Shown piece by piece: positions 53,734 through 63,684 of a stretch of 64,000 nucleotides of DNA (position 1 is its first letter; each line of letters opens with the position of its first letter). Made by a program: the position numbers and the translations under genes. Origin of the DNA: Roseibium aggregatum IAM 12614 (GTDB taxonomy: Bacteria; Pseudomonadota; Alphaproteobacteria; Rhizobiales; Stappiaceae). The stretch spans positions 186,001 through 250,000 of the forward strand of contig NZ_AAUW01000007.1 in NCBI RefSeq assembly GCF_000168975.1, written 5' to 3'. Under the pieces are notes generated by a model. That model searched no databases and was not told the origin of the DNA. It worked only from the letters and a program-made list of their open reading frames with translations.

Positions 53734-55392
53734 TTATTCCGCTGGCACCAGCCGCGTATCGCGCAGCAGGCCTTCCCTGGCAAGAATGGGCACGGCCGCA
53801 GCAGCGAACAGCGAATTGATTTCCTTGAGGCTGCGCATCACCTCCAGATGGGCGTTGCTCGATTCCATGCTCTCAACCGTCTTGGACTTCAATCGTTCAA
53901 GATGCCGATTATGGCTTTCCCGCTCCAGCGTGCGCATCTTGTCCTTTTCCGCAATCAGCTCTCGCGCAGAAGCGACATCGGCGGAGACCAGCACATTGAG
54001 AGCCAATTCCATGTTCGCCAGAACGCGGTCGTGCATCCAGGTCAGCTCCCTCAGCCCTTCAGGCGAAAAGCTGATCTTGTTTTTCTGCAGTTCAAGCGCA
54101 AGTTCCAGCAGGTTCTTTGCCACCAGGTCGCCTGCCCGCTCCAGATTGACCGCGAAACCCACCAGCTCCATGCTGCGTTCGGCCTGTTCTCCAGTCAGCT
54201 CACCGCGGTTCACCTCCGCGATATAGAGTTTCACCGAGGAGTGGATCGCGTTGACCTGAGTGTCCAACTGCTGCAGGCGCCTGATCTCCTGCTCACTTCC
54301 CTTCTCCAGCATCATGAGAACCGGTCTGGCCATCACCTCGACCAATTCTCCCATGCGCAGAAGTTCGCGCGTCGCACTGGCAAGGGCGAGCCTTGGATTG
54401 CCGACCAGTTGCTTGTCGAGGGCGCTTTGCGGCGTCAGCCGGTCCCTCTCCCCTGCTTCCTCACTGTCAGGCACCATGCGCTCAACCAGCCAGGCGACCG
54501 GCCGCGTCAGCGGCAGGCAGACGAGAACCAGCAGGAGATTGAAGAGCACATGAACGGCAACGATCTGCTGTGCCGGATCATTGCTGAGCGCAGCCAGAGG
54601 CAAATCGTGAATTTTGAGCGCCAGCATCACCAACACAGCGCCGGTGGACCTGAAGACAAAGTTTCCGAGCGGTAGAAGCTTGGCCTTGCGGTCCATTCCG
54701 CGTGTCAGCCAGAGCGCGACGAAGCCGGCGCCGACATTCGCCCCCAGAACAAGCGGAATGGCCGCCTCTTGCGGCAGGCCGGTCTTTTGCACGAGCGCTG
54801 CGATCATCAGCACGGCCGCCACGCTGGAATGCACCAGAAACGCCAGCAGTGCCCCAACAGCCGTCGCCGTCGGGGTATCCTGCGCCAGGTAGCCAGCAAA
54901 CTGAGGCATGAACCGCGCTTCCTTCAAAGGCGTTGTCGCCTCGCCAATCATTTGCAGCGCAATCAGGATGAAGGCGATCCCAAGCAGAATGCGTCCGATC
55001 TGCTTAGCGGACCGTGCGTCGAGTTTCAGGAACAGCCACGCACCTCCCCCCAACAGCAAAGGCACCAGCCAACTGAGATCGAACACCAGGAACTGCACGA
55101 CAAGCGCCGAACCGAGATCAGCCCCCAGAAGAACCGCCAGTCCGGCAGCGGTGGAAATGAAACCGGATGTCGCAAAACCGGCCGCCAGAATGGCGACCGC
55201 CGTCGCGCTTTGCAGCAATATGGCAACCGCTGTTCCGGACAAAGCACCGGCAACCGGCCCGGAAGACGCCTTGCCGATGGCACGCCTGAGCGACGGCCCG
55301 GCAGCTCTTTCGAACCCCGTTCGCACCATCCGTACCGCGTAGAGGAGCAGCATGACCGCCCCGAACATCTTGATGAAAACTAGAATTCCCAT
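53734..55392 (-). CDS. Na/Pi-cotransporter II-type protein with PhoU-like domain
   Basis: A 552-residue membrane protein of the NptA/YjbB type, which moves phosphate out of or into the cell with sodium. Two inverted membrane repeats are visible: the first with GTAVAILLQSATAVAILAAG, the second with LVHSSVAAVLMIAALVQKTG, both carrying the Gln/Ser core motif. From about residue 330 on a soluble helical domain of PhoU type follows (for example NRGELTGEQAERSMELVGFA). Transport direction and regulation cannot be read from sequence. Confidence 0.88.
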   Translation of the reverse strand: MGILVFIKMFGAVMLLLYAVRMVRTGFERAAGPSLRRAIGKASSGPVAGALSGTAVAILLQSATAVAILAAGFATSGFISTAAGLAVLLGADLGSALVVQFLVFDLSWLVPLLLGGGAWLFLKLDARSAKQIGRILLGIAFILIALQMIGEATTPLKEARFMPQFAGYLAQDTPTATAVGALLAFLVHSSVAAVLMIAALVQKTGLPQEAAIPLVLGANVGAGFVALWLTRGMDRKAKLLPLGNFVFRSTGAVLVMLALKIHDLPLAALSNDPAQQIVAVHVLFNLLLVLVCLPLTRPVAWLVERMVPDSEEAGERDRLTPQSALDKQLVGNPRLALASATRELLRMGELVEVMARPVLMMLEKGSEQEIRRLQQLDTQVNAIHSSVKLYIAEVNRGELTGEQAERSMELVGFAVNLERAGDLVAKNLLELALELQKNKISFSPEGLRELTWMHDRVLANMELALNVLVSADVASARELIAEKDKMRTLERESHNRHLERLKSKTVESMESSNAHLEVMRSLKEINSLFAAAAVPILAREGLLRDTRLVPAE

Positions 55393-55658
55393 CGCGCCAA
55401 GTCGCTACCTTCAAATGAGTTTTTTAGTTAGCCGCAGAAGTTTATCGGACAAAAAAGAAAAAGAACACTCACCATTCGAAGGCAAAACGAAATCAAATCT
55501 GCGCGACAATCCAAACCGAGAGCAAAAACCCATGCGGCAGTGGGGACTGGAAATTCTCTGTCTGCCCGCCGCTTAGCTTAGTCTGATGGCGGCGAACAAG
55601 ACAAAAACCCCAGATGCACAGGCACCGCGGTTACAAATGTCAGATTTTAAAAGGAGAA
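55393..55658. other. Intergenic region between the Na/Pi gene and tRNA-Val
   Basis: About 266 bp with A/T-rich patches and no supported gene, terminator stem or clear promoter. Confidence 0.4.
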
Positions 55659-55734
<76 letters not shown>

Positions 55735-55880
55735 TCAACGAGGTGAGACGCCTTTTAGGGGCTCCCTTGCTACTTGGCAAGAGCAAAATCTCAGATTTCC
55801 GTTTCGGGGGCAAAGCCTGTGGATGACGGCTCCAGGGAAAGGCAAACTGGCTGTTCCAGAAGCGAGAGAAAGCCCAACCC

Positions 55881-57245
55881 ATGCTGACGTCCCGCCGGTC
55901 GTTTCTGACAGGAGTTTTGTCGCCCCTTTTCAGCCTGCCTCTGTTGAAGGGAGCCAGCTCAGCGCCGTCTGCCGCTGGGCGGAAGGTGTTGGTCATCGGC
56001 GCCGGCATCGCCGGTCTGGCTGCCGCAAAAACACTCACAGACAACGGTTTTTCCGTAACCGTGCTTGAGGCTGGCAGCTGGATCGGCGGCCGTTTGCGCA
56101 CCGACAGGTCACTGGGTGCGCCGCTGGACCTGGGAGCAAGCTGGATCCACGGCACCTGGTCCAACCCGATTACGAAGCTCGCACAGCGCTTCTCTCAGCC
56201 ATTGTTCGAGTGGGACTATGAAAACGAAGAGGTCTTTGACCTGACCGGAAGTGACGGCCGCTCGGTTGAGCGTTTCGAAGTCTTCTCAGACGCCCTGGAC
56301 AGTTTCATGGAAGAACATGAAACATCCCTCCTCCGGATGTCCGCTGCCGACGCCGTTGAGAAGATTCGCCAGCAGCGGGCCCTATCAGACCTTACAGATG
56401 CCGAAGTCGGATTTCTGGCGCATATCCTGCTGGAACAGGAGTTTGCCGTTTCAACAAGCGACCTGTCTCTGGCAGGCTTGGATGAAGGCACTGCATTTGG
56501 TGGGCCCGACGCTGTGCTTCCGGATGGCTACGACAAGATTGCTGAAGGGTTATCTGCAGGGCTCACCATCCTCACCAAAGCCGTGGTGGACCGCATCGAG
56601 CATTCCTCGAAAGGGGTCAGCGTCACTGTCTCAGGTGAGGTCCTTGATGCCGATTTTGCGATCTGCGCCGTACCACTCGGTGTCCTGAAGGCTGGTTCGA
56701 TCGCCTTTTCGCCGCGCCTCCCTGATGCCAAGCGCCACGCCATCGATGCTCTCGGAATGGGCCTGCTCGACAAAATATATCTGTCGTTCCCAGAACCCTT
56801 CTGGGACGAAACTGTCCACAATTTTGGCCGGATTTCAGAAACACCCAACGCTTTTGCCTTTTGGCCAAATCTTTTGCCCGTTACCGGAAAACCGATTCTC
56901 TGCGCGCTGAATGCCGGAGCATTTGCGCTGGAACTTGAGGAACTCAGTGAAGAGGGGCGCAGACGCGCCGCCTTCGAGGCACTTCAGACCATGTTCGGCC
57001 GCGACATCCCGCCACCTGCCGCCAGCGTGAGTTCCACCTGGCAGCAGGACCAAAGAACGCTGGGATCCTACTCGTTCTTGCCGGTCGGAGTGGAGCCAAG
57101 AGCAAGACAGGCTCTGGCTGCCGACCTCAATGGCCGTGTCTTCTTTGCCGGAGAAGCAACCGCTTCGGACTATCCGGCAACCGTACACGGCGCCTGGCTT
57201 TCCGGCCAACGCGCCGCACACGACGTAATCGCACACGTCCGATAA
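55881..57245 (+). CDS. Tat-exported FAD-dependent amine oxidase
   Basis: Flavin amine oxidase of the polyamine/monoamine oxidase superfamily, which oxidises amines to imines and makes hydrogen peroxide. Residues 3-11 (TSRRSFLTG) form a twin-arginine motif followed by a hydrophobic stretch, predicting export to the periplasm as a folded protein with bound FAD. The dinucleotide motif GAGIAG lies at 40-45, followed by [12 protein letters not shown], and the C-terminal FAD segment is [20 protein letters not shown]. At 454 residues it is complete. Substrate unknown; it stops 2 bp from the convergent 218-aa gene. Confidence 0.88.
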   Translation: MLTSRRSFLTGVLSPLFSLPLLKGASSAPSAAGRKVLVIGAGIAGLAAAKTLTDNGFSVTVLEAGSWIGGRLRTDRSLGAPLDLGASWIHGTWSNPITKLAQRFSQPLFEWDYENEEVFDLTGSDGRSVERFEVFSDALDSFMEEHETSLLRMSAADAVEKIRQQRALSDLTDAEVGFLAHILLEQEFAVSTSDLSLAGLDEGTAFGGPDAVLPDGYDKIAEGLSAGLTILTKAVVDRIEHSSKGVSVTVSGEVLDADFAICAVPLGVLKAGSIAFSPRLPDAKRHAIDALGMGLLDKIYLSFPEPFWDETVHNFGRISETPNAFAFWPNLLPVTGKPILCALNAGAFALELEELSEEGRRRAAFEALQTMFGRDIPPPAASVSSTWQQDQRTLGSYSFLPVGVEPRARQALAADLNGRVFFAGEATASDYPATVHGAWLSGQRAAHDVIAHVR

Positions 57246-57247
57246 AC

Positions 57248-57904
57248 TTACTGGAACTTATAGGCAAACTGGAGCATGTCGGTGAGACCGCGTTGAGGGT
57301 TGTCCGCGGCAAGTCCATTCTGATTGAAGAACTGCACCAGGCGGGCAATCCCCTGCTGGTCGTTAGGCCCCCTCGGCGGCGGTTGATCCATCAGCTTTGC
57401 CGCAATGATCCAGGACATCGTCCGGCGCAGGCGGTTCTGATTGGCGCTGAATTCCGGATTGCTGGCAGCCCTTTCGAACAGGCCGCCCCAGGCCTGATTG
57501 ACGGCATCGTTGATGGCCTCGATCCGAATGAAACCAGCCTTGTCCGGACTGCGCGCCTTGTTGAGAAGGTGGTCGATGTTATAGCCGGCAAGATCTGACG
57601 ACGCTGCCTTGATGCCATAGACCTGCTCGACAAAGCGCAGCCAGGCTTTCTGATAGGACGAATAGCCCGCCCTCACCCAGACGCTGGCATTCTCGTCCGG
57701 GTTGCCGGGTTTCTGTACGATGGCGACATTCTTCAGGCTGCTTCTGCCGGCCTTGCCGGTTTGCACGTCGTCGTCGAAATCATCGAGGAACACCAGGCGA
57801 CCGAGGGCTGCGGGGTGTTCCACCTGAACCTGCACCAGAGGGTTGCGGACCCAGGCATCGAATAGCGCGCGCTGGCGCCTGCGGATCAAGGCTTGCAGTG
57901 ACAT
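57248..57904 (-). CDS. Unrecognised 218-aa protein with a DH...RxExxN motif
   Basis: Soluble, charged protein that I cannot assign to a family. From about residue 105 on it contains DLAGYNIDHLLNKARSPDK followed by GFIRIEAINDAVNQAWGGLF. The spacing of Asp-His, Lys, Arg-x-Glu and Asn-x-x-x-Gly recalls metal-dependent nuclease-like motifs of HNH type and some toxin/effector domains, but that is only pattern resemblance. There is no signal peptide or membrane helix. It is transcribed alone, upstream of hupB's terminator and convergent with the amine oxidase. Confidence 0.75.
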   Translation of the reverse strand: MSLQALIRRRQRALFDAWVRNPLVQVQVEHPAALGRLVFLDDFDDDVQTGKAGRSSLKNVAIVQKPGNPDENASVWVRAGYSSYQKAWLRFVEQVYGIKAASSDLAGYNIDHLLNKARSPDKAGFIRIEAINDAVNQAWGGLFERAASNPEFSANQNRLRRTMSWIIAAKLMDQPPPRGPNDQQGIARLVQFFNQNGLAADNPQRGLTDMLQFAYKFQ

Positions 57905-58010
57905 TCCAACTCCTGTTGAGCAATTGGCATCACCTCACGACAGACGCACTATACTGCAGACGGGGAAAGTCGCCAGCGCTCAACCCAAAACTCATCTTCC
58001 AAACAAAGAA

Positions 58011-58040
58011 AGCCCCGCATCCGTTTCCGGATACGGGGCT
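58011..58040 (-). terminator. Terminator after hupB
   Basis: AGCCCCGCATCC (58011-58022) pairs with GGATACGGGGCT (58029-58040) with a single mismatch, 6-nt loop, and a short T-rich tail on the minus strand. Confidence 0.75.
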
Positions 58041-58067
58041 CAGCGAAGAAATCGCAAGTGAGCGCTA

Positions 58068-58343
58068 TTAGGCGTTCACGGCGTCCTTCAGGCCTTTGCC
58101 GGCCTTGAACTTCGGCGTCTTAGAAGCCGGGATCTGAATCGTTTCGCCAGTCCGCGGGTTACGGCCTTCGGTTGCTGCACGTTCGGAAACAGTGAAGTTA
58201 CCAAAACCGATGATGCGGACTTCGTCACCGCTTTTCAGCGTTTGCGTCACAGCATCAAAAGTTGCGTCAACTGCTTCGCCTGCCTGCGCCTTGGTGAGGC
58301 CGGTCTTTTCTGCAACAGCTGCGATCAGATCGTTCTTATTCAT
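58068..58343 (-). CDS. hupB: HU-type nucleoid-associated protein
   Basis: Small histone-like protein that bends and compacts DNA. The 91-residue form starts at 58343 behind AAGG ([20 protein letters not shown]); the longer frame has no support. [20 protein letters not shown] with the DNA-binding arm and the [13 protein letters not shown] tail are typical. It is transcribed after lon from its own promoter, between two terminators. Confidence 0.97.
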   Translation of the reverse strand: MNKNDLIAAVAEKTGLTKAQAGEAVDATFDAVTQTLKSGDEVRIIGFGNFTVSERAATEGRNPRTGETIQIPASKTPKFKAGKGLKDAVNA

Positions 58344-58475
58344 AGCAGATACCTTTCTAAGAAACGGCAGATTGCCGACGATTCCTGTCAGCGCCGTTGC
58401 GCGAAATTCGGTTGAATTGGACTGAAACGCAAGAGGTTTTTTCGCAGAAAACAGCCATTTTGACCGATTATTCAA

Positions 58476-58504
58476 AAGAAAAGCCCCGGTTTTGCCGGGG
58501 CTTT
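58476..58504 (-). terminator. Terminator after lon
   Basis: Perfect 10-bp stem, AAAGCCCCGG (58480-58489) with CCGGGGCTTT (58495-58504), 5-nt loop, and T-rich sequence following on the minus strand. It separates lon from hupB. Confidence 0.88.
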
Positions 58505-58530
58505 CCAATTTGTGCGCTGCAATGTCGCGA

Positions 58531-60960
58531 TTAGTGGGCAAGAACACCGGAGGCGTCGTCGTCCGTTTCACGCGCTTTGGTTGCAGCCTCGTGGGCTGTT
58601 TCATCCCATTCGATAGGCTCTGGCAAACGGACAAGAGCGTTTTTCAGCACTTCTTCCATGCCCGAAACCGGGATGATCTCAAGCGAGTTTTTGACCGAGT
58701 CCGGAATGTCCGCCAGGTCCTTGGCGTTGTCTTCCGGGATCATGACCAGCTTGATGCCGCCACGCAGAGCTGCCAGCAGCTTCTCTTTCAGACCACCGAT
58801 CGGCAGGATGCGACCGCGCAGGGTGATTTCCCCTGTCATGGCTACATCCCGGCGAACCGGAATTCCGGTCATGGTCGAGATCACGGCCGTTGCCATGGCG
58901 ATACCTGCGGACGGGCCATCCTTGGGAGTGGCACCTTCCGGAACGTGGACGTGAATGTCCTTCTTCTCGAAGGTCGGCGGTTCGATGCCGTAATCGATCG
59001 CACGCGAACGGACATAGGACGCCGCCGCGGAAATCGATTCCTTCATCACGTCTTTCAGGTTGCCGGTGACGGTCATCTTGCCCTTGCCGGGCATCATGAC
59101 GCCTTCGATGGTGAGCAGCTCACCGCCGACTTCGGTCCAGGCAAGGCCTGTCACGACACCGACCTGATCTTCCAGTTCAGCTTCACCGTAGCGATAGCGC
59201 GGCACGCCAAGATATTTCTCGACGACTTCACTCGTGACCGTGACGCTTTCCTTGTCGCTCATCAGGATGTCCTTGACCGCCTTACGGGCAAGGGTCGCCA
59301 TTTCGCGCTCAAGGTTACGCACACCGGCTTCGCGGGTGTAACGGCGCACGATGAAGTGAAGCGCTTCGTCCTCGATGGTGAACTCGCCTTCACGCAGGCC
59401 GTGATCCTTCTCGGCTTTCGGGATGAGGTGACGGCGGCAGATTTCCACCTTTTCCTCTTCCGTGTAACCGGCAATGCGGATCACTTCCATACGGTCCATC
59501 AGCGGGCCCGGAATGTTCAGCGTATTCGCCGTGGTCACGAACATCACATCCGACAGGTCGTATTCGACCTCCAGATAGTGGTCCATGAAGGACGAGTTCT
59601 GTTCCGGATCCAGCACTTCCAGAAGAGCCGAGGACGGATCGCCGCGGAAATCCATGCCCATCTTGTCGATTTCGTCGAGCAGGAAGAGCGGGTTGGACTT
59701 CTTTGCCTTCTTCATCGACTGGATGACCTTGCCGGGCATCGAGCCGATGTAAGTCCGGCGGTGACCGCGGATTTCCGCTTCGTCACGCACACCGCCAAGC
59801 GACATGCGAACGAATTCACGGCCCGTAGCCTTCGCAATCGACTTGCCGAGCGAGGTCTTGCCGACGCCAGGAGGGCCAACGAGACACAGGATCGGACCAC
59901 GCAGCTTGTTGGCCCGGCTCTGCACCGCAAGATATTCCACGATCCGTTCCTTGACCTTCTCCAGGCCATAATGATCGGTGTCGAGAACCTTCTCGGAGAA
60001 AGCCAGGTCGTGCTTGACCTTGGACTTCTTGTTCCACGGAATGCCGATCAGCCAGTCCAGATAGTTGCGCACGACGGTCGCTTCCGCGGACATCGGGCTC
60101 ATCTGTTTCAGCTTCTTGATCTCGGCAGCGGCGCGTTCGCGCGCTTCCTTGGTCAGCTTGGTCTTCTTGATCTTGTCTTCGAGTTCGGCAATCTCGTCGC
60201 GGCCGTCCTCGCTGTCGCCGAGTTCCTTCTGAATGGCCTTCATCTGCTCATTCAGATAATACTCGCGCTGGGTCTTCTCCATCTGCCGCTTGACGCGGGA
60301 GCGGATGCGCTTTTCCACCTGCAGGACAGAGATTTCACTCTCCATCATGCCCAGAACGCGCTCAAGCCGCTCAGCGACGGAAACAACGCCGAGAATTTCC
60401 TGCTTTTCCGGAATCTTGATTGCCAGATGAGAGGCAACCGTATCGGCAAGCTTGGAATAATCGTCGATCTGATTGATCGCGCCCAGAACTTCCGGCGAAA
60501 CCTTCTTGTTCAGCTTCACGTAGTTTTCGAACTCGGACACGACCGAGCGGGCAAGCGCTTCCACTTCGATGTTCTCGCCATCACGCTCCGGCAGAACCGT
60601 TGCGGAGGCTTCGAAGTAGTCGGTACGATCGGTGTAATCACCGATTTGCGCACGTGCTCCGCCTTCCACCAGAACCTTGACCGTGTTGTCGGGCAGCTTC
60701 AGAAGCTGCAGCACGGTCGCGAGCGTGCCGACATTGTAGATCTGGTCCGGGTTGGGGTCGTCGTCAGCAGCATTCATCTGTGTCGCCAGAAGAATGTGCT
60801 TGTCGGTGGTCATCACCTCTTCGAGCGCCTTGATTGACTTCTCGCGGCCGACGAAGAGCGGCACGATCATGTGCGGGAAGACAACAATGTCGCGCAGGGG
60901 CAAGACGGGGTAGACAGACGTGCTGTCCTGATCTGTGGCGCGAATTTCTGCGTCGCTCAT
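58531..60960 (-). CDS. lon: ATP-dependent protease Lon
   Basis: Hexameric AAA+ Ser-Lys protease for damaged and regulatory proteins. The start at 60960 is preceded by AAGGA; a longer frame upstream has no support. The 809 residues contain an N-terminal substrate domain ([20 protein letters not shown]), Walker [10 protein letters not shown] near 358-366, and the catalytic Ser in [10 protein letters not shown] near residue 685. It ends with a short acidic tail. It is upstream of hupB and downstream of clpX, the common order. Confidence 0.97.
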   Translation of the reverse strand: MSDAEIRATDQDSTSVYPVLPLRDIVVFPHMIVPLFVGREKSIKALEEVMTTDKHILLATQMNAADDDPNPDQIYNVGTLATVLQLLKLPDNTVKVLVEGGARAQIGDYTDRTDYFEASATVLPERDGENIEVEALARSVVSEFENYVKLNKKVSPEVLGAINQIDDYSKLADTVASHLAIKIPEKQEILGVVSVAERLERVLGMMESEISVLQVEKRIRSRVKRQMEKTQREYYLNEQMKAIQKELGDSEDGRDEIAELEDKIKKTKLTKEARERAAAEIKKLKQMSPMSAEATVVRNYLDWLIGIPWNKKSKVKHDLAFSEKVLDTDHYGLEKVKERIVEYLAVQSRANKLRGPILCLVGPPGVGKTSLGKSIAKATGREFVRMSLGGVRDEAEIRGHRRTYIGSMPGKVIQSMKKAKKSNPLFLLDEIDKMGMDFRGDPSSALLEVLDPEQNSSFMDHYLEVEYDLSDVMFVTTANTLNIPGPLMDRMEVIRIAGYTEEEKVEICRRHLIPKAEKDHGLREGEFTIEDEALHFIVRRYTREAGVRNLEREMATLARKAVKDILMSDKESVTVTSEVVEKYLGVPRYRYGEAELEDQVGVVTGLAWTEVGGELLTIEGVMMPGKGKMTVTGNLKDVMKESISAAASYVRSRAIDYGIEPPTFEKKDIHVHVPEGATPKDGPSAGIAMATAVISTMTGIPVRRDVAMTGEITLRGRILPIGGLKEKLLAALRGGIKLVMIPEDNAKDLADIPDSVKNSLEIIPVSGMEEVLKNALVRLPEPIEWDETAHEAATKARETDDDASGVLAH

Positions 60961-61225
60961 TTTTTTTCCTTTCTCAGCGTGTCCCGGCCCCACTCGGTAA
61001 AAGGCAGCCAAAACACTGGAAAACGGCTTCGGACCGGAAGGTCCTGAAGGCCAGATCACGGCACCCCTGATGGGCGCGCCGACAATCCGCATAAGCCGTC
61101 CTTAGGTCTATTAGGTGGACACCAGACCTGCCGGTGTCAAGGCAATCGGTTGCTGCCCACAGGTCTTGTCTGTTGACGACTCGTCGCGCCGGTGGAAAAC
61201 GCAGCGCCGCGCGGCTTTATCGCCC
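60961..61225. other. Intergenic region between clpX and lon
   Basis: Besides the clpX terminator and the lon ribosome site (AAGGA), I see a TTGACA at 61140-61135 and TAATAG at 61113-61108 on the minus strand, but the 21-bp spacing is too wide for a standard vegetative promoter. A heat-shock sigma promoter is plausible for lon but not demonstrated. Confidence 0.35.
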
Positions 61226-61259
61226 AAAAACAAAATGCCGCTCGGTTGGAGCGGCATTT
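61226..61259 (-). terminator. Terminator after clpX
   Basis: Perfect 11-bp stem, AAATGCCGCTC (61233-61243) with GAGCGGCATTT (61249-61259), 5-nt loop, then a T-rich run on the minus strand. It marks the end of the clpX transcript. Confidence 0.9.
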
Positions 61260-61294
61260 CGTCAAAGTCTCTGGGAACAACAGCCTTCAGAGCC

Positions 61295-62560
61295 TCAGGC
61301 GCTGGTAGCCGACGTTTCTTCCCGGTCTTCGTAAATGTAGAGCGGACGAGCCTCGCCCTTCACGACTTCCGGAGAGATCACGACTTCCTTAACGCCCTTC
61401 AGGCCCGGCAGCTCGTACATGGTGTCGAGCAGGATGGCTTCGAGGATCGAGCGCAGGCCGCGTGCACCGGTCTTGCGTTCGATGGCCCGGCGAGCGATTG
61501 CCTTGAGGGCCTCCTCGTGGAAGGACAGTTCAACCTGTTCCATCTCGAAGAGGCGCTGATATTGCTTGACCAGAGCGTTCTTGGGCTCGGTCAGGATGGT
61601 AACCAGGGCTTCCTCGTCGAGGTCTTCCAGGGTCGCGATCACCGGCAGACGACCCACGAATTCCGGAATGAGACCGAATTTCAGCAGATCTTCCGGTTCC
61701 AGCTCGGCGAACAGTTCGCCAATGCGGCGATCTTCCGGAGCATGGACCTTTGCCTGGAAACCGATGGAGGTCTGTGTGCCGCGATCGGAGATGATCTTGT
61801 CGAGTCCGGCAAAAGCACCACCACAGATAAACAGGATGTTGGTCGTGTCCACCTGCAGGAATTCCTGCTGCGGATGCTTTCGGCCACCCTGAGGCGGCAC
61901 GGAAGCAACGGTGCCTTCCATGATCTTCAGAAGTGCCTGCTGAACACCTTCGCCCGAAACGTCGCGGGTGATCGACGGATTGTCGGCCTTGCGGCTGATC
62001 TTGTCGACCTCATCGATGTACACGATGCCGCGCTGCGCGCGCTCGACGTTGTAGTCGGCGGACTGCAGCAGCTTCAGGATGATGTTCTCAACGTCCTCGC
62101 CCACGTAACCGGCTTCGGTCAGCGTGGTGGCGTCTGCCATGGTGAAAGGCACGTCCAGAATGCGGGCAAGGGTCTGCGCGAGCAGCGTCTTGCCGCAACC
62201 GGTCGGCCCGACCAGCAGGATGTTGGATTTCGCCAGCTCGACATCGTTGTTTTTCGATGCGTGATTGAGGCGCTTGTAATGGTTGTGAACGGCGACCGAC
62301 AGAACCTTCTTCGCGCTGCCCTGCCCGATGACATAGTCATCCAGAACGTCGCGAATTTCCTGAGGGGTCGGGATCCCGTCCCGTGATTTCACCAGCGAGG
62401 ATTTGTTTTCCTCACGAATGATATCCATGCACAGCTCGACACATTCATCGCAAATGAAAACAGTCGGGCCGGCGATCAGCTTGCGAACTTCATGCTGGCT
62501 CTTGCCGCAGAAGGAGCAGTAAAGCGTATTCTTGGAATCGCTGCCGCTGGCCTTGGTCAT
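61295..62560 (-). CDS. clpX: ATP-dependent Clp protease ATP-binding subunit ClpX
   Basis: AAA+ unfoldase that feeds tagged proteins to ClpP; in alphaproteobacteria it also controls cell-cycle regulators (CtrA in Caulobacter). The N-terminal zinc-binding domain holds Cys 15, 18, 37 and 40. Walker A is GPTGCGKT at 118-125, Walker B is [10 protein letters not shown], and the IGF-type ClpP-binding loop region lies further on. At 421 residues it is complete. Confidence 0.98.
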   Translation of the reverse strand: MTKASGSDSKNTLYCSFCGKSQHEVRKLIAGPTVFICDECVELCMDIIREENKSSLVKSRDGIPTPQEIRDVLDDYVIGQGSAKKVLSVAVHNHYKRLNHASKNNDVELAKSNILLVGPTGCGKTLLAQTLARILDVPFTMADATTLTEAGYVGEDVENIILKLLQSADYNVERAQRGIVYIDEVDKISRKADNPSITRDVSGEGVQQALLKIMEGTVASVPPQGGRKHPQQEFLQVDTTNILFICGGAFAGLDKIISDRGTQTSIGFQAKVHAPEDRRIGELFAELEPEDLLKFGLIPEFVGRLPVIATLEDLDEEALVTILTEPKNALVKQYQRLFEMEQVELSFHEEALKAIARRAIERKTGARGLRSILEAILLDTMYELPGLKGVKEVVISPEVVKGEARPLYIYEDREETSATSA

Positions 62561-62746
62561 GTAGTCAACCTCGCGTTTACGGGGGAGTGTTTCCCCTTAT
62601 CTTTCCGGTTGCGGCCAAATTATGACTGAACCGGTTCTGAAGCGGCAACAGTCGCCACTTCACAATGTGATGTCATCATGCTTCGCCAGTAAAAATCAAT
62701 ATAGGTTTAAGGCGAAGATGAAAACCCGGCATCACCTGGGGATTTT

Positions 62747-62787
62747 CCGGCTTTAAGCGTGGAAATTCAATCCATGCTTAAAGCCGG
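62747..62787. repeat. Long hairpin between clpX and clpP
   Basis: CCGGCTTTAAGCGTGG (62747-62762) and CCATGCTTAAAGCCGG (62772-62787) form a 16-bp stem with one G-T pair around a 9-nt loop. No T run follows on either strand. It may stabilise or process the clpP-clpX transcript, or be a small repeat element. Confidence 0.7.
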
Positions 62788-62796
62788 GTAACTCCC

Positions 62797-63432
62797 TCAC
62801 TTCTCTTCGTCGCCGCCGAGCGTATTGCGATCGGTGATCACCTTGTCGACGATCCCGAATTCCTTAGCCTTTTCAGCGGTCATGAAGTTGTCACGTTCCA
62901 GCGCCTCCTCGACCTGGTCGAGAGTACGGCCGGTGTGCTTCACGTAGATGTCATTCAGCCGGCGCTTCATCGCCAGGATTTCCTGTGCATGAAGCATGAT
63001 ATCGGCCGCCTGACCGCGGAACCCGCCAGAAGGCTGGTGCACCATCACCCGCGCATTTGGCAGGATGTAGCGCATGCCCTTCTCGCCCGCGGCAAGCAGG
63101 AGTGAGCCCATGGAAGCGGCCTGGCCGATGCAGAGCGTCGACACGGCCGGACGAATGAACTGCATGGTATCGTAGATCGCGAGACCGGAGGTGACGAGAC
63201 CACCCGGCGAGTTGATGTAGATCGCGATCTCTTTGCTCGGGTTTTCAGCTTCCAGATACAGAAGCTGAGCGCTTACCAGGGTTGCCATATGATCCTCGAC
63301 CGGGCCGGTCAGGAAGATGATGCGCTCCTTCAGCAGGCGCGAATAGATATCGAAGGCCCGCTCTCCCCGGTTGGTCTGCTCGACAACCATCGGCACGAGA
63401 GTGTTCATGTAGATATCGACAGGATCCTTCAT
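62797..63432 (-). CDS. clpP: ATP-dependent Clp protease proteolytic subunit
   Basis: Serine protease that assembles as a 14-mer with ClpX or ClpA. The catalytic triad is visible: Ser 107 in [11 protein letters not shown], His 132 in [11 protein letters not shown], and Asp 181 in [12 protein letters not shown]. At 211 residues it is the normal length. It lies between tig and clpX, the conserved chaperone-protease order. Confidence 0.98.
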   Translation of the reverse strand: MKDPVDIYMNTLVPMVVEQTNRGERAFDIYSRLLKERIIFLTGPVEDHMATLVSAQLLYLEAENPSKEIAIYINSPGGLVTSGLAIYDTMQFIRPAVSTLCIGQAASMGSLLLAAGEKGMRYILPNARVMVHQPSGGFRGQAADIMLHAQEILAMKRRLNDIYVKHTGRTLDQVEEALERDNFMTAEKAKEFGIVDKVITDRNTLGGDEEK

Positions 63433-63518
63433 ACCTCATCCATATGCTTGAGATGTTGCCTGGAGAACCTCCAGACAGGAAACAGGCCTTGAAGCGCATC
63501 GATTCAGGGCCTGACTCG

Positions 63519-63552
63519 AAAAAAGCGACACCCCGTATATATGGGATGTCGC
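63519..63552 (-). terminator. Terminator after tig
   Basis: GCGACA-CCCC (63525-63534) pairs with GGG-TGTCGC (63543-63552) with one mismatch, 8-nt loop, and a run of 6 T on the minus strand. It separates tig from clpP. Confidence 0.85.
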
Positions 63553-63684
63553 CCTCAACGCAAAGTCATGACAGATGCGGCGTGAATGCAAGGTTAAATA
63601 TGCAGCCACATCTGGGGATAGACGGGAAAACCGGTTGGCCAATCTGGCCGCTTTCGAGAGCAAGCTCCCGAAAGCGGGTCAACC

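Noticed and set aside
58492-60837. A 781-codon open frame on the plus strand across lon
   Set aside because: Antisense shadow of lon; no recognisable domain and no ribosome site.
61108-61140. Vegetative promoter of lon (TTGACA...TAATAG)
   Set aside because: Spacing of 21 bp is outside the usable range for a standard sigma-70-type promoter.
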